IMG/VR virus record: IMGVR_UViG_3300010354_000053
Location: 40,758 to 104,757 of that record
Reading direction: 5' to 3' (one strand)
Source of the DNA: a virus
Length of the DNA: 64,000 nucleotides
The notes under the pieces are model-generated. The model had not been told where the DNA came from. It saw nothing but the letters and a program-made list of their open reading frames with translations, and searched no databases. Position 1 is the first letter of the stretch; every line of letters begins with the position of its first letter. Positions 16,437-24,841 of the stretch are shown here, piece after piece. The translations under genes and the position numbers were made by a program.

Positions 16437-17104
16437 TGATAATGATCACGGACGATATTTATAATAAAAGCATTTATCCGCAGTGCGATTTTAGCATCAT
16501 TGAATTGCCCCTTGAGTCCAAAGACGCTAAAAAAATGTACCAGCAGCTGTATAAAACTCAAAAAAATAACCATATTTCCCTTCAATACAGCAGACTTCCA
16601 AAAAAACTGCGCCTCAAAGCTATGAGCAATGTTTATTTGGGCGATGAAATTGGTTTTAAATTTTATGATTATATAACAATTGTTTCGCAGCAGCCGTGTA
16701 GGCAGCCTCCTAATCATTTATCCCCACTTGGAGAAGTCGGCATCTTATTTACTAAGAACGAAGAGCCGAATACTAAAACAACCAACTGGTTTAATCCCGA
16801 AATTGGCGATTGCACAAACGTTTGGGATGTTAGTTTTCAGCCAAAAGAGGGAAGCGGGCAGACTGTATCAAAAAAATTTGCGTGGGAGATAGGTTATCTT
16901 TTAGCAAATTTAGCGAGTCCGCTCATTTGTAGAAAATTTTTAATACTGGGTCTGCCTGAGTTGTCAATGGCAAGGTTTGCATTACATTCAAACTTGCAAA
17001 TGTATGCAATAACTTCAGATGAGTTTACGGCTAATAAAATTATCAAAGATTATGATAAGGCGTGTAAAAGCGAGGTACAGGATAAATCATGGCAAAAGAA
17101 ATAA
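16406..17104 (+). CDS. Unknown protein, possible degenerate DNA methylase
   Basis: 232 aa. Several stretches have the order and spacing of a permuted (beta-class) N4/N6 DNA methyltransferase: GILFTKNEEP near EYIL-like strands, GDCTNVWDVSF, a helix after GSGQTVSKK, and a closing strand like those around the SAM site. The catalytic DPPY and the glycine-rich SAM loop are not present, so activity is unlikely. This is a weak resemblance; unknown is the safe label. AGGAA precedes the ATG, which overlaps the primase gene by 31 nt, and its end overlaps the chaperonin start. Confidence 0.55.
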   Translation: MQITSADGRIVIMITDDIYNKSIYPQCDFSIIELPLESKDAKKMYQQLYKTQKNNHISLQYSRLPKKLRLKAMSNVYLGDEIGFKFYDYITIVSQQPCRQPPNHLSPLGEVGILFTKNEEPNTKTTNWFNPEIGDCTNVWDVSFQPKEGSGQTVSKKFAWEIGYLLANLASPLICRKFLILGLPELSMARFALHSNLQMYAITSDEFTANKIIKDYDKACKSEVQDKSWQKK

Positions 17105-18699
17105 AATATGGACACGAGGCAAGAAATAAAGCCGTTCAAGCATTGGAAGAAATTTCCTATATTGTTGGCAGTACTCTTGGGCCTGGTGGTAAAACTGTTC
17201 TTTTAAGTCGTCGTAATTCTGCCGATGAAATTTCTGTTTCTCATACTAAAGACGGGTTTAATGTATTAAACAGTTTGCGTTATACCGATCCGGTATTTGA
17301 CGCCGTGCATAAACTTTGCCTACAGGCTAGTGCAAACTCGGTTGTGTCATCCGGAGACGGCACAACTTCAACTATTGTAATGGCTGCAGCTTTTGCTAAG
17401 GCTCTGGTCAATAGTGGAAATAATCCACAGGCGGCAGCTCGAAAGTTTCGCAAAGAAATTCAAAATGCTATAGAGGCTATTAAAAGCGAAGCTGTGGCTA
17501 GTGATGAAGCAGTTTATAAAGTGGCGCTTACTAGTGCTAACGGAGATGAGGAGCTTACTAAGTTTGTAATGGATGCAGTATCTCAAAGCTCAGCTTATGG
17601 AACTGTAATTGTAGAAAAGAACCCTATGTCTAAAGATCCTTATAGGATTGATAAGGAATACGGTTACCAAGCTGGCACAGGATACAGCTATTATCTGCCA
17701 TTTGCGCAAAGCATTCGACCAAACTTAGCAAATAATGCCGAGTTTACTCTTAAAAAATGCCATGTATTGCCATATAACGGCGACCTAATGATGATGTCTC
17801 AAGTTAAGCCAATGCTGGAGTCTTTAGCAAGAAATGCAACCGGTGGATGGAACTTATTGATTATTTGTCATCAGATTGCTGAAGATTTGGCTGCAAATTT
17901 GGCATTTTTTAATCGACAAAACCCTAATGCAAAAGTGTTTGTTGTAAGAACCACGCCCTCGGCAGAGCTGAATGGGCAGGTCCAACAACTTAATGATATT
18001 GCCTCGTATACTGGGGCAAAAGTTATGGATGGGGGCAGTTTAACTCACTTGGTGATAGAAGATTTTGGCGACTGCCAGTCAGTTCGGATTGGACCACATA
18101 AAACTTTCATCTTAGGCAAATCTGAACGTAATTGGATTATTGAGCGAGCAGAACAAAATGAAGAATCGGCTCGCCTAGCACCAAGCCAAATGGATCGTGA
18201 CATCATTCATTCCCGTAATGCATCGCTGACTGGTGGTTGTGTCAAGCTTATTATTGGCGGTTCGTTAATGAGTGATCTACAAGAACGAGCCGACCGTGCT
18301 GATGACGCTATTAAAGCTTCGCAAGCTTGTTCACGCTCAGGAGCTCTGCCGGGCTGCGGTGCATCGTACATGCGAGCGGGGCAGCAAGCTAAGGTTTCTG
18401 AATCCGTACAGACAGCGCTTGCGAGCATTCATAATGTGATTATGACAAATTTTGGCGAAACGCCTATGAAGCATTTTGATAAAAATCAAACATATTATAT
18501 TACCGACAATGATATCCAAAAGGTCGAAAACTTTTTAGACCATGGAGTTGCTGATAGTTTTGAAACTATTCGGTCAGTTATCACAAACGCCTTTGAACTA
18601 GGTTTGTTGGTGACAAATTTAGGTGGATATAGCCTTGAAGCAGATTTAGATCAAATGGAGCAGGCGGCAAGGGCTAAAGAAATTTTAAGAGGCGTATAG
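17089..18699 (+). CDS. Phage-encoded GroEL-type chaperonin
   Basis: 536 aa, near the usual GroEL length of about 545. Signature pieces are present: TLGPGGKTV (29-37), SGDGTTSTIV with the ATP-site aspartate (88-97), ADDAI containing the equivalent of the hydrolytic aspartate, and ALPGCGASY in place of GVVPGGG. The C-terminal GGM repeat is missing (ends ILRGV). It should fold phage proteins in an ATP-dependent barrel, as reported for jumbo-phage chaperonins such as that of phage EL. No GroES-like gene is recognisable in the window, so it may work alone or with host GroES. Start overlaps the previous gene by 16 nt. Confidence 0.88.
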   Translation: MAKEIKYGHEARNKAVQALEEISYIVGSTLGPGGKTVLLSRRNSADEISVSHTKDGFNVLNSLRYTDPVFDAVHKLCLQASANSVVSSGDGTTSTIVMAAAFAKALVNSGNNPQAAARKFRKEIQNAIEAIKSEAVASDEAVYKVALTSANGDEELTKFVMDAVSQSSAYGTVIVEKNPMSKDPYRIDKEYGYQAGTGYSYYLPFAQSIRPNLANNAEFTLKKCHVLPYNGDLMMMSQVKPMLESLARNATGGWNLLIICHQIAEDLAANLAFFNRQNPNAKVFVVRTTPSAELNGQVQQLNDIASYTGAKVMDGGSLTHLVIEDFGDCQSVRIGPHKTFILGKSERNWIIERAEQNEESARLAPSQMDRDIIHSRNASLTGGCVKLIIGGSLMSDLQERADRADDAIKASQACSRSGALPGCGASYMRAGQQAKVSESVQTALASIHNVIMTNFGETPMKHFDKNQTYYITDNDIQKVENFLDHGVADSFETIRSVITNAFELGLLVTNLGGYSLEADLDQMEQAARAKEILRGV

Positions 18700-18706
18700 T
18701 ATTATA

Positions 18707-18958
18707 ATGAAAAAGAAATTTTCTGCAAAAATTGAGTTTTTGTTACCAGATGATTTTGAAGGCTCGTACCTTGAAGCGTTGAGAGAATATGTTGGGTATT
18801 TAGAGAAGAACGGATCGGAGGAAACAAACATTCCACAGTTTCTGCCAGAAGATTGGCACTTTGCGTTTTCATTAGGGCAGGGAAAGAAATCCTGCCATAG
18901 CTATTCAATAGAATTATTCGGAGTAGATGTTCAGGAATTAGAAGAATATCTCGATTAA
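18707..18958 (+). CDS. Unknown small acidic protein
   Basis: 83 aa, acidic, with no recognised motif. It follows the chaperonin after 7 nt. The size and position made me consider a co-chaperonin, but the GroES mobile-loop pattern is absent, so I do not call it one. Confidence 0.55.
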   Translation: MKKKFSAKIEFLLPDDFEGSYLEALREYVGYLEKNGSEETNIPQFLPEDWHFAFSLGQGKKSCHSYSIELFGVDVQELEEYLD

Positions 18959-19021
18959 TTAATAAAAAGATGTGATATACTTTTATAGTGTTTTTTCACA
19001 CACACAAAGGAGTATTTTGTT

Positions 19022-20869
19022 ATGCAGATTAAAAAGAAGTTTATTAAGAATAATGCAGTTGATGGTGCGAAACTGCTTCTTCTTAACGATCAATCCGTTC
19101 GCGCCCTAGACGCTAGCGATAACGTTGTTGAGCTCATGAAGCTAGATGCTTCTGGCGATCTTCGTATGCTAGTTCTTCCAAAGGCATCCGTTGACCCTTC
19201 AGATGCAGAGCATCTAGCTCGTAAAGGCTATGTTGATACCGAAGTTTCTGGTGCGTTAAGCTCCGCAAACAGCTATACAGATGCACAGATTGCAGCAACT
19301 GTTGGTGCAGCTCCTGATCTTCTAAATACATTGCAAGAACTTTCAGCAGCTCTTGGCGATGATGAAAACTTTGCTTCAACAATCGCAAGCCAAATTAGTG
19401 CTCTTGATGGCAGACTAGATACACTAGAAGGCGACGAAAGCGTTGCTGACTCTGTTGAGCAACGAATTTCTGAGCGTCTTAACCCATCTGATTCACGCAG
19501 ATTCCTCTATGTAGACCTTACTGCTCCCGGCGGTTGGCATAAAGAATCTGAAAGTCTTTCATATACGCCAGATGGTACTGTTTTTAAGCCATTCAATACC
19601 ATCCAAGCCGCTATTAACCATGGCTATACTCAACTAGATGACATGACTTACGGAAATAGTGATGCAAATCATGACTTCGTAGTCGTTATTCGTGCGCTTG
19701 CTGCTGGAGATAGCACTGGTGCAAACGTAAGTATGCAAACTGGTAATAACGCTAGACCTCTTAGTATTAGTATTGACCCAGATGCAATTCGTACTGCGGC
19801 TGGCCTGAATGCTCTTTCTGCTGCTGGCGGCGGAAAATGTACAATCATGGTCGAAGATGGTTTAATTAACGGTATTATTCCAATTAAACTAGTTGGTACA
19901 ATCACAATTGCTGGTGCAAATACTACTCGTATTAAAATGAAGAATATCTTCATTGAAGCTCCGGGCGGTGTTAATAATACAGTGCTAACTATCAACGGTA
20001 CTGCTGGTCGCCACTATTTCGAAAATTGCGGTTTTTCTGGTACCGTCCAATTTTCTGGTGCATGGCGCCGTTGGCATGATTTCACAAATGGCTACCACTA
20101 TGGTCTAAAAATGCAAGGTACTCCTGCAGCAGACCAGAGTGTTTCGTTGAATCAAGAACAAGCTCTTGCTCAACAGCTTGTAGACTGCGGTACTCTTGTA
20201 GTTAATAACTGTGAAAGAATCCACTCTGTTGTTCATAATGCGGGTATTGTTTCTATTGCAAAATCTGCATTTACAAACGTTGCTGGTTTGGTGTCTTCGG
20301 CTGCAAGCCCTGGTGCTCTCTACCTAAGAGACGTTATGTTACATAACGGAGCTGCTTATTGTGCATTAACAAAAACCGGTTCTGCTCCTTATTTGTTCAC
20401 CAACGTCACAAGATCAGCCGCTGCAGAAAATGTTGCCGCTGGTACGCGAATGGCTCTTGGTGCATCTGCAGGCGACTTTAAATTCGTTCCAGCTTCTGTT
20501 GGCGATTGGACAGTTGCAGCGGGCGGAGAAGCTTCTGTTAAGTCTGCACTTGATGAGCTAAAATCCCAAGTTGTTTCTTCGTTGAATCAATTGGCAGATA
20601 TTACGTGGGTTTCAGGAAGCTTTGAAATCACTGCACAAATGATTGCTGATGGATATGTTGATTTAGGATTTGGCGCAGAATATGCAGAGGGCTCTCTAGT
20701 AGCGTTTATAGACAGACTAGCTATCCATGAAGGCGATGATTTTTCTTTGATCAATCTTGGCGACAATTGGAGAATGGCGTTTGATGGAAGTTTACTACCC
20801 GGTGGCGAGGAAGCACTTGCTGAGGGCGATAAAATTCGCATTAAATACCAGACCAGATCTGTTATCTAA
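19022..20869 (+). CDS. Tail fibre / receptor-binding virion protein
   Basis: 615 aa. The N-terminal region has KGYVDTEV and YTDAQI spacers and APDLLNTLQELSAALGDD, typical of phage tail-fibre stalks, followed by a coiled coil (TIASQISALDGRLDTLE). The middle is rich in beta-strand and glycine and looks like a right-handed parallel beta-helix (about 190-450). It likely contacts the host surface. Codons are strongly biased (many CTT, GCT, GGT), as in other abundant virion genes here. AAGGAG precedes the ATG; a strong terminator follows. Confidence 0.78.
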   Translation: MQIKKKFIKNNAVDGAKLLLLNDQSVRALDASDNVVELMKLDASGDLRMLVLPKASVDPSDAEHLARKGYVDTEVSGALSSANSYTDAQIAATVGAAPDLLNTLQELSAALGDDENFASTIASQISALDGRLDTLEGDESVADSVEQRISERLNPSDSRRFLYVDLTAPGGWHKESESLSYTPDGTVFKPFNTIQAAINHGYTQLDDMTYGNSDANHDFVVVIRALAAGDSTGANVSMQTGNNARPLSISIDPDAIRTAAGLNALSAAGGGKCTIMVEDGLINGIIPIKLVGTITIAGANTTRIKMKNIFIEAPGGVNNTVLTINGTAGRHYFENCGFSGTVQFSGAWRRWHDFTNGYHYGLKMQGTPAADQSVSLNQEQALAQQLVDCGTLVVNNCERIHSVVHNAGIVSIAKSAFTNVAGLVSSAASPGALYLRDVMLHNGAAYCALTKTGSAPYLFTNVTRSAAAENVAAGTRMALGASAGDFKFVPASVGDWTVAAGGEASVKSALDELKSQVVSSLNQLADITWVSGSFEITAQMIADGYVDLGFGAEYAEGSLVAFIDRLAIHEGDDFSLINLGDNWRMAFDGSLLPGGEEALAEGDKIRIKYQTRSVI

Positions 20870-20889
20870 TTCGGTATAGTAAAAAAAAA

Positions 20890-20918
20890 CCCCACCAAGA
20901 AATTGGTGGGGTTTTTTT
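20890..20918. terminator. Bidirectional terminator between convergent tail-fibre genes
   Basis: Perfect 9-bp stem CCCCACCAA (20890-20898) / TTGGTGGGG (20903-20911) with a GAAA tetraloop, flanked by A9 on the left and T7 on the right. It can end transcription of both the upstream + fibre and the - fibre. Confidence 0.93.
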
Positions 20919-20937
20919 GTTTATGAAACACTTCAAA

Positions 20938-22092
20938 TTAGCTGGCTGAAATCAAGTCAATCGAAAAACAAGAATCCGGCATCATTTTAATAAGATGCGC
21001 CCCTTCCGATCTCATTTGAATCGAAATCGTCCCGGCGGATGTTATTCTAAAAACACCATCGCCTATAACCAAAAAATTTGTGTTTGCAGCTGGCGCTGAT
21101 TGAGAAACAACGTTTGTTGTTAAACCTGTTTGGTCATAAGAAAATGTACTATTTGTTCCGTCGGCAGCTTGTGAAATATTCCAGAACGCGAAGCAGGTAG
21201 AAATACCCGCATCTGTTCCGTCAATACGCACACCAACGCCATTTGTTGCTGTGCTGCTCTGCATCAATCCCCAGAATTTAAATTTATACAGACCTATTGG
21301 CAAACTAGCAGAAGTCAATTCGCTGATCGAGCTGTAAGATGTTGAAGATGTAGTAATTTCGGTATTCAAAAAATAATTATAACGTTGCCCGAATCCAGTA
21401 CCACCAACTTTGTTATCTACATAGGCTTTAATGGCATCAACAGATGGAGACTGATCTGTTTCGTTACCAGAAGTTGAATTCACAACAACCGCTTCGGTTG
21501 CCCTGGTAGCAGAGAAGTACAAATTAGTATCGCCTTCTGAAATATTATCTGTATTAATAGATACGTTATTACTTACCGGCAATACGTTATTTACACTTTT
21601 TACTACATCGACATCATTAGCTTTTAAAGCTAGAGCGTCAAAGACTGCGTTTTGCGACGGGGCAATATTAGTTACGCCGTCAGTGATACTATCTGATATT
21701 GCGGTATCTCCGGTGGCAATTATTACATCTCCGGTCAGTCCGTTTACAGAAGTTACTGGTGCGGATGGATATGGAGGAAGTTGTTCTACGGGTACAAAGC
21801 CTGTTGAATCCAGTGTAGCTACACCATTTGCAACTCCCTTTTCACTTGCTTGAACTGTTCCGTCAGCAGTATTTAGGCGCTGCCACTCTGTTCCACTAAA
21901 AATAATCCAATCCCCAACCTCCCAATTTGATTCATTATCTATAGAGGTTGAGCCGGCTTGAGAAACTATGTAATAATTTCCTTTTTTCCCAATTCCCGAT
22001 GTTAACTCTGGATTATTAGATGAGGCGTCCCAAGTCCCTTTAAAATCAAAAACTCCAAGTTTATTTGCTCCAAATTTTTGAATAAAACTCAT
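20938..22092 (-). CDS. Tail fibre protein
   Basis: 384 aa. An N-terminal YIVSQAGST and WEVGDWIIFSGTEWQRL pattern is common in fibre and baseplate-attached proteins, then NGLTGDVIIA and FSATRATEAVV stalk motifs, ending in a beta-rich C-terminal domain (about 250-384) with TNFLVIGDGVFRI that looks like a trimeric binding head. It is convergent with the preceding fibre. Probably a second adhesin or an alternative receptor-binding protein. Confidence 0.72.
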   Translation of the reverse strand: MSFIQKFGANKLGVFDFKGTWDASSNNPELTSGIGKKGNYYIVSQAGSTSIDNESNWEVGDWIIFSGTEWQRLNTADGTVQASEKGVANGVATLDSTGFVPVEQLPPYPSAPVTSVNGLTGDVIIATGDTAISDSITDGVTNIAPSQNAVFDALALKANDVDVVKSVNNVLPVSNNVSINTDNISEGDTNLYFSATRATEAVVVNSTSGNETDQSPSVDAIKAYVDNKVGGTGFGQRYNYFLNTEITTSSTSYSSISELTSASLPIGLYKFKFWGLMQSSTATNGVGVRIDGTDAGISTCFAFWNISQAADGTNSTFSYDQTGLTTNVVSQSAPAANTNFLVIGDGVFRITSAGTISIQMRSEGAHLIKMMPDSCFSIDLISAS

Positions 22093-22173
22093 TTTTTGCC
22101 TCTTATCATGTTACTAAAATATAAATATCATAAATATGATATCATTAAATAATAAAAAAAAGGATTTACTGAA

Positions 22174-22578
22174 ATGTTTGGAATCCAACCAATTGAGTAT
22201 TTTAGCAACATAAATGATTTTACTTTCATAAAAAGTTGGGAAGTATCTAGTGGTAGTCCGACCACTTTATACTTCATTTTAACAAAAACCGACGGTTTAG
22301 GGAATAGAAGATTTATTATAGACAATTCAACGACAGTCAACGTTGCGTTTTTACGATCTAGGCCGGCAAAAAGCGGGGAAACCGCTAAAACTATTTCAAA
22401 AACTGCAACCGTAGTATCACCTAATGATAAATCGTTATTTCAAATAACTTTATCTGCAGATGACGCGGCTACTATTCTTTCGGGTTCTGTACAGTTAATT
22501 GTGACAATCGGTGGCGCTCAAAACAAGAGTAGTGTGCCGTATATTGTGAAAAAGAGCATTTCTTCCCCAGGATTTTAG
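22174..22578 (+). CDS. Unknown beta-rich protein, probably virion-associated
   Basis: 134 aa, rich in beta-strand residues, S and T, without recognised motifs. Divergent from the tail fibre and followed by abundant virion genes, so a small fibre-associated or baseplate protein is likely. Few cysteines and no membrane segment. Confidence 0.55.
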   Translation: MFGIQPIEYFSNINDFTFIKSWEVSSGSPTTLYFILTKTDGLGNRRFIIDNSTTVNVAFLRSRPAKSGETAKTISKTATVVSPNDKSLFQITLSADDAATILSGSVQLIVTIGGAQNKSSVPYIVKKSISSPGF

Positions 22579-22586
22579 TGTATAAT
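22578..22586 (+). promoter_or_regulatory. Candidate promoter -10 element
   Basis: GTGTATAAT, consensus TATAAT at 22581-22586, lies 43 nt before the ATG of the next gene and directly after the previous stop codon. No good -35 box at 17 nt. The same GTG-TATAAT pattern precedes the capsid gene. Confidence 0.4.
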
Positions 22587-22628
22587 TTTTTGTAGTTTAA
22601 CACTCTTTCTTTACAGAGGTATTTTAAT

Positions 22629-23156
22629 ATGGCTAGTCCACGTTTTTCCAAAGTTGCTAAACAGCTCGAAGACAATCTAAAAAACCTTGGCTATTCAAAA
22701 GCTAAGGCTAAAGTTGTTTCTCTTGATTCTGATGGCAATGTTATTGCTTGGTTGAATCTTTCTTCTGCAGGTTCAGCGGCTGGTGATCTTCAATGCTTCC
22801 TCCGTTTCAAGGCTTGGGAAGTTGCTGGTCTTCAATGGCCGGATTCAATGAAAACTCAACTCCATGCTGCTGGCCAATTTGCTGAAGGTGCTGCTTTAGT
22901 TGAACTCATCGTTGAATCTCCAGCGGCAACGCCTGCTGCTGGTGGACTTCATAAGTTCCTTCCAGATGTACTTCATGTTCTTCGCGGCCAAAACGGCGCT
23001 GCAGTTAAGTTAAAACAAACTGCTGCCGGAACTGCTCCTGCTCTTGCTCCAAGTGGAGCCCTTGCAACTGCTGCCGCAACATGGGATGCTGCAGGTGTTG
23101 AAGTCGGTGTGCTTATGCCTTATGGCCGCGGCACTGCTCCTGGTTCTTTGGCCTAA
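22629..23156 (+). CDS. Unknown abundant virion-type protein
   Basis: 175 aa, alanine- and glycine-rich (AAAGGLH, AGTAPALAPSGALATAAATW), with no recognised family. Codon use is as biased as in the capsid and fibre genes, and it has its own -10 element and a terminator, suggesting a highly made structural protein such as a decoration or internal head protein. Confidence 0.6.
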   Translation: MASPRFSKVAKQLEDNLKNLGYSKAKAKVVSLDSDGNVIAWLNLSSAGSAAGDLQCFLRFKAWEVAGLQWPDSMKTQLHAAGQFAEGAALVELIVESPAATPAAGGLHKFLPDVLHVLRGQNGAAVKLKQTAAGTAPALAPSGALATAAATWDAAGVEVGVLMPYGRGTAPGSLA

Positions 23157-23161
23157 TTTAG

Positions 23162-23186
23162 TGGGCCGAAAGGCCCATTTATTTTT
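23162..23186 (+). terminator. Rho-independent terminator
   Basis: TGGGCC (23162-23167) GAAA GGCCCA (23172-23177) followed by TTTATTTTT; a 6-bp GC-rich stem with GNRA-type loop, just after the preceding stop codon. Confidence 0.8.
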
Positions 23187-23206
23187 AAAACATGAGGTAG
23201 ATAAGC

Positions 23207-23494
23207 ATGGCTCTTTTAACCCCTGAAGTAAAAAAACTTCTAAATGATTTTTCAAAATCACAGCCTGCGCTAAACCTTCCCGGCCTTCCTGCGGATCAAT
23301 CTGGTATCAAACTAGGTGATCTAATTGAAGCGGCTGCGGCTGGCGAAGTGGCAGATCAATCCGCAGCAATTGCAGCTCTTCAAGCAGCAGTTCTTGCTCT
23401 TCAAGGCGCTGTTACTACGCTACAGGGCCAAGTCAGCACTTTAGAATCAACCGCTGCTGATCACGAAGCTCGCATTACAGCTCTTGAACCGTAA
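23207..23494 (+). CDS. Small coiled-coil virion-type protein
   Basis: 95 aa. The second half is a heptad-rich coiled coil (AALQAAVLALQGAVTTLQGQ and onwards to ALEP). The alanine richness and biased codons match its neighbour. It might be a trimeric stalk or scaffold component. No family recognised. Confidence 0.6.
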   Translation: MALLTPEVKKLLNDFSKSQPALNLPGLPADQSGIKLGDLIEAAAAGEVADQSAAIAALQAAVLALQGAVTTLQGQVSTLESTAADHEARITALEP

Positions 23495-23507
23495 GAAGAG
23501 GTGGTAG

Positions 23508-24467
23508 ATGAAAAAAAGTGAACTGTTTCAGAACATCGATACACTGATGACTGAAGTTTTAGATCTCAAAAAATCTTGGGATTCTAAAATGGAAAAAGCG
23601 GAAGATGAGCCTAGTGATGCGCAAGAAGACGCAGTTCATATGGCAGATCATGGAGAAGACGAAGAAAGCCTTGCTGGATATGCAAAAAAACTTTCTGACG
23701 AAGAACTCCATGAATTAATTTCTTCTTTAGTCGAAGAAGCTGAAGGTCGTGGTAGCGATGAAGGCGGCGAAGAGCCATCCGAAGAGCCAGAAATGGAAAA
23801 GGCCGAAGATGAATCTTCCGAAGAAGAAATGAGTGATGAGGAAGAAGAAGACAAGGAAGATTCTGAATCCGAAGAAGCCGAAAAATCAGAAGACGGAGAC
23901 CTCGATTCCAAAGTAGCGGAACTTTCTGACGAAGAAATTAAAACGCTTATGTCTGCTGTTCAGGCTGAACTTGCTAAGCGAGGCGGAGACGCTGCTGAAA
24001 AATCTATGGACCCGTCAAAAATTAAGGCCGATCCTAAAGCCCCTTCCGAAGAGCAAAATAAGAAACACGAAGAGTGGCTTGCTAGTAGAAAGAAAGAAGA
24101 AGATGAGTCTTCTGAGAAAATGGAAAAAAGCTTAAAGGCAGCTCTTAAAAAGATTGATGACCTAACTGCACAAGTTGCTGCTCTTAAAAAGAGCAGTGCA
24201 AAAAAAGTCGAGCAAGGTTCTGTTGTTCCTGCTCAAAAATATGCAGATCCAAAAATTACTGTTCTTGAAAAATCATCATCTGATTCTTCAAAAGAAGTAA
24301 TGACTGGTGCAACTTTGGCGAACTGGCTCATCAGCGAGCAGGCTGCTGGTAACAAGAAAGTTAATTCTGACCTAGTTACTAAAGCCAACCTATCCAAGTC
24401 TGTTGAAGACGCTAGCGAGTTCTATAAAGAACTTGAAAGAATTGGTATTAAAGCTCCTCGTTCATAA
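23508..24467 (+). CDS. Highly acidic scaffold- or core-like protein
   Basis: 319 aa with a very acidic first half (long runs of E, D and S) and a lysine-rich coiled coil (about 205-235, LKAALKKIDDLTAQVAAL). Two copies of a helical unit, LSDEELHELISSLVEEA (about 62-78) and LSDEEIKTLMSAVQAEL (about 138-154), indicate an internal repeat. Composition and size resemble phage prohead scaffold/core proteins that are later removed by the prohead protease; this is inference. A strong terminator follows. Confidence 0.55.
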   Translation: MKKSELFQNIDTLMTEVLDLKKSWDSKMEKAEDEPSDAQEDAVHMADHGEDEESLAGYAKKLSDEELHELISSLVEEAEGRGSDEGGEEPSEEPEMEKAEDESSEEEMSDEEEEDKEDSESEEAEKSEDGDLDSKVAELSDEEIKTLMSAVQAELAKRGGDAAEKSMDPSKIKADPKAPSEEQNKKHEEWLASRKKEEDESSEKMEKSLKAALKKIDDLTAQVAALKKSSAKKVEQGSVVPAQKYADPKITVLEKSSSDSSKEVMTGATLANWLISEQAAGNKKVNSDLVTKANLSKSVEDASEFYKELERIGIKAPRS

Positions 24468-24499
24468 TCCTATCCCTCCCCTATGAACTAGGAATTTCG

Positions 24500-24533
24500 C
24501 CCCTAAGATTTTTTCTTAGGGGTTTTCTTTTTT
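24500..24533 (+). terminator. Strong Rho-independent terminator
   Basis: 9-bp stem CCCCTAAGA (24500-24508) / TCTTAGGGG (24514-24522) with a T5 loop, followed by TTTTCTTTTTT. Confidence 0.9.
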
Positions 24534-24568
24534 GTTAATTATGCGTAACATTATCGGCAGAGGTGGAT

Positions 24569-24841
24569 ATGGAACCGAAACTTATACGTTTATTGTGCAA
24601 ATCTTGTAGGCATTCGTTATTATGTTGGGAAGACAAAAAACCTACTAATTGCCCAGAGTGTAATGCTGCCGAATTAAAACCTGTAATTTCTGCGGCAACA
24701 GTTCCGGTTACAACTGGACATATGGTGGAATACCTGTACGACAATGTAGATACAATAGACTCATTTGTTTCCGAGCAAGCTAGTATCGAAGAGCAAGAGC
24801 GAGATTTGGATAAATTAGGGAAGGGACGAAGAAACGTATGA
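24569..24841 (+). CDS. Small zinc-ribbon protein upstream of helicase
   Basis: 90 aa. Two cysteine pairs, CKSC near residue 10 and CPEC near 30, form a zinc ribbon; the C-terminal half is acidic then basic. ATG at 24569 is favoured because AGAGG precedes it. It overlaps the helicase start by 4 nt, so it may be a helicase loader or regulator. Function not shown. Confidence 0.65.
   Translation: MEPKLIRLLCKSCRHSLLCWEDKKPTNCPECNAAELKPVISAATVPVTTGHMVEYLYDNVDTIDSFVSEQASIEEQERDLDKLGKGRRNV

Noticed and set aside
18207-18519. Minus-strand frames within the chaperonin gene
   Set aside because: Shadows of a well supported GroEL-like frame.
18707-18958. GroES-like co-chaperonin
   Set aside because: Size and position fit but no GroES mobile-loop or beta-barrel motif is visible.
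22120-22127. TATAAATA, like a T4 late promoter (also on the minus strand at 39458-39465)
   Set aside because: Only two instances in very AT-rich gaps and no T4-type late factor recognised; chance is a better explanation.
23648-23911. Serine-rich minus-strand open frame
   Set aside because: It is the reverse complement of the acidic GAA/GAT/TCT codons of the scaffold-like gene; no ribosome-binding site and a convincing gene on the other strand.
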